Positions 1 through 5,239 of a DNA stretch of 6,828 nucleotides are shown one piece after another (position 1 is the first letter of the stretch; each line of letters begins with the position of its first letter). The position numbers and the translations under genes were made by a program. Source of the stretch: Halorhodospira sp. (lineage in GTDB: Bacteria > Pseudomonadota > Gammaproteobacteria > Nitrococcales > Halorhodospiraceae); NCBI GenBank assembly GCA_007121755.1, contig SKJZ01000071.1, forward strand, positions 1-6,828, given 5' to 3'. The notes under the pieces were generated by a model. The model was not told the DNA's origin. It saw nothing but the letters and a program-made list of their open reading frames with translations, and did not search any database.

Positions 1-2
1 CC

Positions 3-509
3 TTGCTCGAGACCCGTCCCGGAGATCTGCTAATCCTTGGCAAGGTTGGCTACGCCCGCGCCCGCGGCCTGCGCCTCGGCTCGACCGCGAAAGCGATGCT
101 GGGACAGGCGCCGGGGCCGGTGATGATCTACGACGAGGCGGCCCCATCGGCGGCGTCCGTTCTAGTGGTGGTGGAGTCGGCCGATCAGGGCGCGCGGGCG
201 CTGTTGACCGCGGCGGCACTGGCCGGCGACGGTGACGCGCAACTGACCGTGCTGCTACCGCCCCTGGGGAGCCCCGAGACCACCGAGCAACGCGACCGGG
301 CTGTCGAAAGCACGCTGGCGCGCGTGCCCGGCGGCGTGAACCACCGCCTCCGCCCCCTGACCCGCGGGAGCCCCGCCGCCATCGCCGCGGCGCTCCGCGG
401 CGAGCCGGGACGGCAACTGGTTATCGGCCGCGACAGCGCGTTACTAAAAGGCGCCGCCGCGCAGAAGCATTTGGAGGCGGTCGATCTGCCGGTGGTGGTG
501 GTGCCTTAA
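3..509 (+). CDS. Universal stress protein, 3' part (tandem USP-like domains; 5' end outside window)
   Basis: The frame is open to the left edge, so the gene starts upstream and only its last 168 codons are seen; it ends with TAA at 507-509. Visible residues 8-30 (DLLILGKVG...LRLGSTAKAM) match the end of a USP domain. The ATP-binding pattern G-x2-G-x9-G-S is exact at residues 13, 16, 26 and 27, and is followed by the usual 'aPgPVmIY' strand at 37-43. Residues 52-168 look like a second Rossmann-type USP repeat: a hydrophobic strand SVLVVVE, a helix, the strand QLTVLLPP, and the end strands QLVIGRDS and LPVVVVP. This half lacks the glycine nucleotide motif and is probably degenerate. USPs are cytoplasmic stress-induced nucleotide-binding proteins; the precise role here is unknown. 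The gene converges on the DsrC-like gene across a large inverted repeat. The family call is firm for the first domain and inferred for the second. Confidence 0.72.
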   Translation: MLETRPGDLLILGKVGYARARGLRLGSTAKAMLGQAPGPVMIYDEAAPSAASVLVVVESADQGARALLTAAALAGDGDAQLTVLLPPLGSPETTEQRDRAVESTLARVPGGVNHRLRPLTRGSPAAIAAALRGEPGRQLVIGRDSALLKGAAAQKHLEAVDLPVVVVP

Positions 510-518
510 GGGTTAGGT

Positions 519-655
519 TCGAATTACCGGCATCCGGAGGCGGGCCTCCCCCGTTCAGGGACGCCGTGAATCCATCCCTGGAGGCTTGACGGTCGCCGTC
601 CAGGCGGCCGACACCCTGAACGGGGGAGGCCCGCCCCCGGATGCCGGTAATTCGA
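519..655. repeat. 137-bp element with 42-bp near-perfect inverted arms (MITE/REP-like intergenic repeat)
   Basis: Positions 519-560 and 614-655 are reverse complements over 42 bp with one mismatch (A538 against C636). The 53-bp centre also folds: CCTGG at 577-581 pairs with CCAGG at 600-604, and GACGG at 588-592 pairs with CCGTC at 596-600 around a 3-base loop. The left arm has its own small palindrome, GGAGGC-GG-GCCTCC, at 536-549. The element fills the gap between two convergent genes, begins ten bases after the USP stop, and encodes nothing convincing. Arm length is far beyond a simple intrinsic terminator and no U-tract follows, so a dispersed palindromic repeat is more likely. It may still end or insulate transcription from both sides. 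From memory, the centre resembles intergenic repeats common in halophilic gammaproteobacteria, which I cannot verify here. Confidence 0.85.
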
Positions 656-687
656 GATCTGTAGGTAGTGCCGCAAACACTCTTACA

Positions 688-1026
688 TCAGTAGCCGCCT
701 TTGCGCCGGCTCTCAGGCAGGCCGCCGATCCGGGCCGCCTGCTTCGACGGCTGCATCGGAAAGATGTCGTAGAGATCCTTCGACTGGACCTTCTCGCCCC
801 ACTGATCGGACATCGCCTTGACGATGTTGCGGTCGTTGGGCTGGTTGGCGCCGTTATTGATGTACTCGTCGCGGAGGTAGTTGATCACGTCCCACGCCTT
901 GTCGGTCAACTCCACATCTTCGGCGGCGGCGATGGCCCGGCCGACGTCCTCGGTCCAGTCGTCGATGTTCACCAGGTAGCCGTTCTCGTCGGCCTCGATG
1001 GTCTTGCCGTTCACTTCATAAGCCAT
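688..1026 (-). CDS. DsrC/TusE/DsvC-family protein lacking all cysteines (RspA-like)
   Basis: This 112-residue protein aligns by eye with DsrC/TusE along its full usual length. The N-terminus MAYEVNGKTIEADENGYL matches the family's 'evnGk.ye.DeeGyL' start. It continues with W24 and a DV-AIA helix, ELT at 39-41, W45 and INYLRDEY at 48-55, then DLYDIFP at 84-90 and KQAARIGGLP at 95-104. DsrC normally carries a cysteine in 'KQACRIAGLP' and a penultimate one in '..GCV'; TusE keeps only the last. Here they are A98 and G111, and the protein has no cysteine anywhere. Sulfur carriage or trisulfide chemistry is therefore not possible at these positions. Known cysteine-free DsrC homologues have been grouped as RspA, presumed regulatory. 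The ATG at 1026 is supported by GGAG at 1034-1037, seven bases upstream. It lies downstream of gshA on the same strand, 108 bp away, and may have its own promoter. Family certain; function inferred. Confidence 0.9.
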   Translation of the reverse strand: MAYEVNGKTIEADENGYLVNIDDWTEDVGRAIAAAEDVELTDKAWDVINYLRDEYINNGANQPNDRNIVKAMSDQWGEKVQSKDLYDIFPMQPSKQAARIGGLPESRRKGGY

Positions 1027-1082
1027 TTTTGTTCTCCAATGGAAATACGATGATGATCAGGAGGCTATCCGGACGATGCAAT

Positions 1083-1098
1083 ATTAGATAGTACTAAT
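1083..1098. promoter_or_regulatory. AT-rich hyphenated palindrome and possible promoter upstream of the DsrC-like gene
   Basis: In the 108-bp gap between gshA and the DsrC-like gene, ATTAG at 1083-1087 and CTAAT at 1094-1098 form an inverted repeat around six bases. The surrounding stretch, about 1080-1100, is strikingly AT-rich against the GC-rich background. On the - strand it contains -10-like hexamers (TATCTA or TAATAT, weak matches), with TTGCGC 16 bases upstream of TATCTA as a poor -35. The position, about 60 bases before the ATG at 1026, suits an operator or sigma-factor region. No named regulator's consensus is recognised. The symmetry is seen directly; the function is inference. Confidence 0.35.
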
Positions 1099-1134
1099 GT
1101 ATGGCGGCGCAAGCCCGTATTAATCAACGCTTCC

Positions 1135-2502
1135 CTAGTAGGCGTACTCGGTGAACAGCGGATCGACCGATCGGCCCCAGCGGTTGTGGTAGGCGTCCAG
1201 CAAATCCTCCGCCGGGGTCCGCCCGCTCTCCGCGATCTCCCACAACCGCTCGAGATGCCGCGTCTCGTCCCGGCCCTGCTTATCGAGGCAACGCCGGTTA
1301 CGCAGCCCATCGCGCGCGATCGCCAGCACATCCCGCGCGATCTCATGCACCCGGGCATTACGGAACCGCGTCTTCAACGCCGTTTTCGGCACCTCGTGGC
1401 GCAGCGCCAACATCTCCTCGACGCTCCAGTCGGCGACCAACGCCTCGGCGGCCGCCAACGACGCGCTGTCGTAAAGCAGCCCGGTCCAAAGCGACGGCAG
1501 CGCACACAGGCCGCGCCACGGCCCGCCGTCGGCGCCACGCATCTCCAGAAACTGCTTCAGCCGCACCTCCGGGAAGATCGTAGTCAGATGGTCGTCCCAG
1601 TCACTCATTGTCGGACGCTCGCCCGGCAGTTGCGGCAGCCGCCCAGCCATGAACTCGCGGAACGACTCCCCGGCGCAGTCGATATAGCGGCCGTCCCGGT
1701 AGACGAAGTACATCGGTACGTCGAGCGCGTACTCGACGTACCGCTCGAACCCCATGCCGTCCTCGAAGACGAACGGCAACATGCCGGTGCGATCGGGATC
1801 GGTCTTCTCCCAGACCCGGCTGCGGTAGCTGAGGTAGCCGTTCGGCTCGCCGTCGGTGAACGGCGAGTTGGCGAAGAGCGCCGTGGCGATCGGCTGCAGC
1901 GCGAGGCCGACGCGGAACTTGCGGACCATGTCCGCCTCGCTGGCGAAGTCGAGGTTCACCTGCACGGTGCAGGTACGCAGCATCATATCGAGCCCGAGGC
2001 TGCCGACCATCGGCATGTAGCGGCCCATCACCGCGTAGCGGCCCTTGGGCATCCACGGGATCTCCTCGCGCGTCCACTTCGGATGGAAGCCGAAGCCGGT
2101 CATGCCGACCCGCAGCTCCCGGGCCACAGTATCCACCTGTTGGAGATGGTCCCGGACCTCGACACACGACTCGTGGAGGTTGACCAACTGGGCGCCCGAC
2201 AGCTCCACCTGGCCGCCCGGCTCCAGGCTGATCGACGCGCCGCCCTCCCGCTTGAGCGCGATGACGTTGCCGTTCTCCTCCACCGCCTCCCAGCCGAAGC
2301 GCATCATGCCGCGTAGAAAAGCGCCGATGCCGCGCTCGCCCCCGTACGGGACCGGGGTCAGATCGTCGAGGTAGTGAACGAACTTTTCGTGCTCGGTGCC
2401 GATACGCCACCGCTCCGGCGGGCGGCAGCCGGAGGCCAAGTGTTCGGTCAGTTGGCGGACTCCGGTGACCGGGTCACCGCGCTTGGTGGGAGGTCCAGAC
2501 AT
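1135..2502 (-). CDS. gshA: Glutamate-cysteine ligase, plant/proteobacterial type
   Basis: This 455-residue cytoplasmic enzyme joins glutamate and cysteine with ATP to give gamma-glutamylcysteine, the first step of glutathione synthesis. Length and motifs fit the plant/alphaproteobacterial class (GCS2-like), not the E. coli GshA class. Visible marks are RIGTEHEKF at 33-41, the glycine-rich SLEPGGQVELSG at 92-103, a conserved TGFGFHP at 135-141, MPKGRY at 151-156, MLRTCTVQVNLDF at 174-186, and the helix around LQPIATALFANSPFTDG at 202-218. SYRSRVW follows at 225-231, then LEMRGADGGPW at 319-329. The ATG at 2502 has AGGA at 2508-2511 five bases upstream. The gene starts 34 bp after the kinase-fusion gene on the same strand, which suggests cotranscription, and the DsrC-like gene follows 108 bp later. 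No truncation or missing motif is seen. No gshB lies in the window. Confidence 0.95.
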   Translation of the reverse strand: MSGPPTKRGDPVTGVRQLTEHLASGCRPPERWRIGTEHEKFVHYLDDLTPVPYGGERGIGAFLRGMMRFGWEAVEENGNVIALKREGGASISLEPGGQVELSGAQLVNLHESCVEVRDHLQQVDTVARELRVGMTGFGFHPKWTREEIPWMPKGRYAVMGRYMPMVGSLGLDMMLRTCTVQVNLDFASEADMVRKFRVGLALQPIATALFANSPFTDGEPNGYLSYRSRVWEKTDPDRTGMLPFVFEDGMGFERYVEYALDVPMYFVYRDGRYIDCAGESFREFMAGRLPQLPGERPTMSDWDDHLTTIFPEVRLKQFLEMRGADGGPWRGLCALPSLWTGLLYDSASLAAAEALVADWSVEEMLALRHEVPKTALKTRFRNARVHEIARDVLAIARDGLRNRRCLDKQGRDETRHLERLWEIAESGRTPAEDLLDAYHNRWGRSVDPLFTEYAY

Positions 2503-2536
2503 GACCGTCCTGCTTCAGTAACGAGGGCCGCGTATC

Positions 2537-4069
2537 TTACCGGTCCGCGTCAATGGTTTCGACAAACGCCGCCTCGTCGCCCGCCGGCGCCTCGGCCCGC
2601 CGCAATTGAGCATCCAGCACCGCCTCGTCCGCCTCGGACGGGTCGCGCCCCTCCGCCAGCCGGCGGCGCAGCCGTTCGCGCAACACCTCCTCGGCGGCGC
2701 GAACGTGGAGGATGCGAAAACCGCTCCCCAAACGCTCCGCCAACTCCCGGAACGGCCGCCGCCGCTCCGCCTCCAGGAAGGTGGCGTCAACCACCACCGA
2801 GAACCCGGAACGCAACGCGATCCACGCCATCTCCAGCAGGTGGGCGTAAGTGCGGTCGGTGGCGCCGGGGGCGTAGAGGCCGCCGTCGAGACCGGAGCCG
2901 GAGCGTTCACGCGCCTCCAGGCCGAAGAGGCGTTTCCGCTCTACATCGGAACGCAGGCGCACAAAGCCCCGCTCCTCCACCAGCCGCCGCGCATGGGTGC
3001 TCTTACCGGAGGCCGAGAGCCCGTGAGTGATCACCAGTTCCGGCGACGGGGGCGCGGTGTACTCCAGCGCCAAGCGCACATGGCCGGCCAGCGCCTCGGC
3101 CGCGCCATCCGCGCCGCCCCCTCCCTGTTCCGCCTGCAGCGCGTTGATCTTGGCCCGCACCACCGCGCGGTAGACGGCGTAGAAAGGCAACAGTTCCAGC
3201 GCCGGATAGTCGCCGGAGAGCTCCAAATAGCGATTCAGAAAGCGGTGGCGCAACCGGCGCGCGCCGCGGAAGTCGAGATCCATGACGGCGAAGGCGATCT
3301 CGTTGGCGGTGTCGATCCACCGCAGACCGGGGTCGAACTCAATGCCGTCGAAGACGATGACACCGCCGTCGTGCCAGGCGACATTCCCCAAGTGGAGGTC
3401 GCCGTGGCACTCGCGGACGGCGCCCCCTTCCCGCCGCCGCCGGAAGGCCACGTCGAGGCGCTGCAACTCGTCTTCGGTCCACTCGGCGAGGCGGGCCAAC
3501 TCATCCCGCAGCGGCCGCGCCGCCGCCAACTCCTCCAACTGCTCGAAATTCTGCCGGGCCGGCGCCGCGACCGCCTCGGGGGTGCCGTAGCCGCTCTCCG
3601 GCGGGGCCGGGGGTATCCCGGCGTGGAAACCGGCAACCGCCTCCGCCAACCGCTCCACCGCCTCGCCAGGGAGCCGCCCTTCGTCCAGCAGCCGGTCCAT
3701 CAACTCATCCTCGGGGAAGCGGCGCATCAACACCGCGTACTCCACCGCCGCGCCGTCGCCCTCGACCCGCGGCGCCTCGACGCTCCCCGTAACCGCCACG
3801 CGGCGCAGATAGATTTGCGGCGCCGTCCGCCCGTTGAGGCGGATCTCCTCGTCGCAGAAGTGGCGCCGCCTGTCGAGGCCGGTAAAGTCGAGAAAGCCGA
3901 GATCGAGGGGCTTTTTGATCTTCACCGCGTACTCCCCGGCCAGCAGGACCGTGGAGATGTGCGTCTCCACCGTGCGCACCTCGTCCACCGGCCACGGGTA
4001 ACACGCCGGATCCCGCAGCGCGGCGGTCAGCGCGCGGTGTTGCTCCAGTGTCGCAACGGAATCGGTCAA
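2537..4069 (-). CDS. Bifunctional APH-like phosphotransferase / P-loop kinase fusion
   Basis: From the TTG at 4069 this is a 510-residue two-domain protein of the COG2187-COG0645 type. Residues 1-340 form an aminoglycoside-phosphotransferase-like kinase. An N-lobe segment reads VETHISTVLLAGEYAVKIKKP at 34-54 with a likely ATP lysine. The catalytic Brenner-type motif CHGDLHLGN is at 221-229, and the metal-binding FDGIEFD at 240-246. Residues 345-510 form a P-loop NTPase with Walker A GLSASGKST at 350-358 and VVVDATFLE at 425-433. No substrate is known for the family, so I do not assign one; resistance to aminoglycosides should not be assumed. Start choice: homologues begin near 'MTDS..', an in-frame TTG gives exactly that, and AGG lies ten bases upstream. 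An ATG at 4147 would add 26 residues but would overlap the divergent hisI start and has no ribosome site. First gene of the leftward set, followed by gshA after 34 bp. Confidence 0.88.
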   Translation of the reverse strand: MTDSVATLEQHRALTAALRDPACYPWPVDEVRTVETHISTVLLAGEYAVKIKKPLDLGFLDFTGLDRRRHFCDEEIRLNGRTAPQIYLRRVAVTGSVEAPRVEGDGAAVEYAVLMRRFPEDELMDRLLDEGRLPGEAVERLAEAVAGFHAGIPPAPPESGYGTPEAVAAPARQNFEQLEELAAARPLRDELARLAEWTEDELQRLDVAFRRRREGGAVRECHGDLHLGNVAWHDGGVIVFDGIEFDPGLRWIDTANEIAFAVMDLDFRGARRLRHRFLNRYLELSGDYPALELLPFYAVYRAVVRAKINALQAEQGGGGADGAAEALAGHVRLALEYTAPPSPELVITHGLSASGKSTHARRLVEERGFVRLRSDVERKRLFGLEARERSGSGLDGGLYAPGATDRTYAHLLEMAWIALRSGFSVVVDATFLEAERRRPFRELAERLGSGFRILHVRAAEEVLRERLRRRLAEGRDPSEADEAVLDAQLRRAEAPAGDEAAFVETIDADR

Positions 4070-4145
4070 CGGTTCGGAACCTGACGGCCAACGATCCCCC
4101 GATGGTAGCAGGCAGCGCCGCCCGAAGCTGATACCCTTCTCCACC
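4070..4145. promoter_or_regulatory. Divergent control region between the kinase fusion and hisI
   Basis: If the kinase starts at 4069, these 76 bp must hold the start signals for both transcription units. On the + strand an extended -10-like TGATACCCT lies at 4129-4137, only eight bases before the hisI ATG, with no good -35 and no Shine-Dalgarno before hisI, so a very short leader is possible. On the - strand only weak hexamers are seen. No AT-rich palindrome of the Zur type and no riboswitch-like fold is evident. The assignment comes mainly from gene layout. Confidence 0.3.
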
Positions 4146-4577
4146 ATGATGAAAGAGAACGAGAACGCCAGGATCGGAGAAGGCCTCCCGTGGGACCGGG
4201 TCAGCGACCACCTCCCCTTCAACGCCGACGGACTCCTCCCCGCCATCGCCCAACAGCACGACACCGGCGAAGTCCTCATGCTCGCCTGGATGAACCGGGA
4301 ATCATTGGAAGAGACCGTGGTCACAGGACGTGTCTGCTACTTCTCCCGCTCTCGGGGCAAACTGTGGCGCAAAGGGGAGTCGTCGGGGCAGGTCCAGCAC
4401 TTGGTGGAGTTACGGCTCGACTGCGACGGCGATACACTGCTGCTGCGCGTCCAACAGGACGGTCCGGCGTGCCACACCGGACGGCGGAGCTGCTTCTACA
4501 ACGCCCTGCGTGACGGACGCGTGGTGGTCACCGACGAGCCGCTCATCGCACCGGAGGAGTTGTACGGGAAGAAATGA
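4146..4577 (+). CDS. hisI: Phosphoribosyl-AMP cyclohydrolase (stand-alone HisI)
   Basis: This 143-residue cytoplasmic enzyme opens the adenine ring of phosphoribosyl-AMP in the third step of histidine synthesis, using Zn and Mg. Conserved blocks are GLLPAIAQQHDTGEVLMLAWMN at 29-50, FSRSRGKLWRKGESSG at 66-81, the metal motif LDCDGDTLLL at 91-100 and GPACHTGRRSCFY at 106-118. Zinc ligands C93, C109 and C116 and the Mg aspartates D92, D94 and D96 are all present, so it should be active. Length fits the single-domain form; there is no HisE domain. The ATG at 4146 or the one at 4149 is the start; neither has a clear ribosome site. The stop overlaps the ABC ATPase start as ATGA at 4574-4577, so expression is coupled to a transporter and not to other his genes, of which none is in the window. 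It could be the only HisI or a zinc-regulon paralogue. Confidence 0.95.
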   Translation: MMKENENARIGEGLPWDRVSDHLPFNADGLLPAIAQQHDTGEVLMLAWMNRESLEETVVTGRVCYFSRSRGKLWRKGESSGQVQHLVELRLDCDGDTLLLRVQQDGPACHTGRRSCFYNALRDGRVVVTDEPLIAPEELYGKK

Positions 4578-5239
4578 CCGGCGTAATCGAACTCAATGGC
4601 GTAGGTTTCCGCCACCCCGGCGGCACGGAGATCGCCTTCCCCGACTGGCGGGTCGCCTCCGGCGAACAGTGGCACGTCTCCGCGCCGTCGGGCTGCGGCA
4701 AGTCGACTCTGCTCCACCTCGTCGCCGGACTGCTGACGCCGCAACGGGGTAGCGTCTCGGTCTTCGGCGCCGACTGGCGGACGCTCTCGGGGGCCAAGCG
4801 TGACCGGTTGCGCGGCCGGCGCATCGGCATCGTCTTTCAGCGCCACCACCTGGTCCCGGCGCTGACCGTTGCCCAGAACCTGGCCCTGGCGCGGTCGCTG
4901 GCCGGCCTCCCTGTCGACCCGGAGCGCGCGAACCGGGTTCTTCGGCGCCTCGACATTGAGCACCGCGCCGGCGCCCGGCCGGAAACGCTCTCCGGCGGCG
5001 AGGCACAGCGGGCGGCGCTGGCGCGGGCGGTCATCAACGGCCCTGAGCTGCTGCTCGCCGACGAGCCGACCACCGCCCTCGACGACCCGCGCTGTGAACA
5101 GGTCGTCGAGCTGCTGTGCGAGCTGGCGTGGGAACAGGGGGCAACGCTGGTGGTGGCCAGCCACGACCGCCGCCTGGAACCGCACCTCGAGCGCCGCCTG
5201 ACGCTGACCGGCGAAGGAGTGGAGGCGCCGCCGGCATGA
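4574..5239 (+). CDS. ABC transporter ATP-binding protein (LolD/MacB-like), putative metal or envelope transport
   Basis: This 221-residue ATPase powers the permease encoded next to it from the inner face of the membrane. Every nucleotide-binding motif is visible: Walker A SAPSGCGKST at 36-45, Q-loop VFQRHHLVP with Q89, signature LSGGEAQRAALARA at 139-152, Walker B LLLADEPTTALDD at 159-171, and H-loop ASHD with H197. The first Walker A glycine is alanine (A37), a tolerated but unusual change; lysine K43 and S44 remain. Length and the 'LTVAQNLALA' segment suit the LolD/MacB/FtsE group that partners FtsX-type permeases. It overlaps hisI by ATGA at 4574-4577 and the permease by ATGA at 5236-5239, with GGAGG at 5221-5225 near its end serving the next gene. 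The substrate is not readable from this subunit. Confidence 0.92.
   Translation: MTGVIELNGVGFRHPGGTEIAFPDWRVASGEQWHVSAPSGCGKSTLLHLVAGLLTPQRGSVSVFGADWRTLSGAKRDRLRGRRIGIVFQRHHLVPALTVAQNLALARSLAGLPVDPERANRVLRRLDIEHRAGARPETLSGGEAQRAALARAVINGPELLLADEPTTALDDPRCEQVVELLCELAWEQGATLVVASHDRRLEPHLERRLTLTGEGVEAPPA

Noticed and set aside
519..655. Simple intrinsic terminator
   Set aside because: Arms are 42 bp with a long folded centre and no T-run next to the stem, so a repeat element is the better call, though it may terminate as a side effect.
586..1053. Open frame on the + strand across the inverted repeat and the DsrC-like gene
   Set aside because: It starts in the repeat, runs antisense to a clearly conserved family and shows no motif.
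1186..2316. 376-codon + strand frame opposite gshA
   Set aside because: It is a GC-rich antisense shadow of gshA; composition is Arg/His/Leu-rich and no domain is recognisable.
2537..4069. Aminoglycoside resistance gene
   Set aside because: The APH-like fold with a C-terminal P-loop kinase is a widespread housekeeping-type family of unknown substrate; nothing points to resistance.
2606..4084. 492-codon + strand frame opposite the kinase fusion
   Set aside because: Both kinase domains with catalytic motifs are on the - strand; the + frame is a codon-position shadow without motifs.
4070..4145. Zur-type operator before hisI, expected if the operon is zinc-controlled
   Set aside because: No AT-rich palindrome resembling the gammaproteobacterial Zur box is visible; regulation by zinc remains unproven.
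5116..5235. Upstream extension of the permease
   Set aside because: It would overlap the ATPase by 124 bases and add a Gly/Arg/Pro-rich tail before the normal membrane-anchored N-terminus; ATG 5236 has GGAGG and the ATGA overlap.
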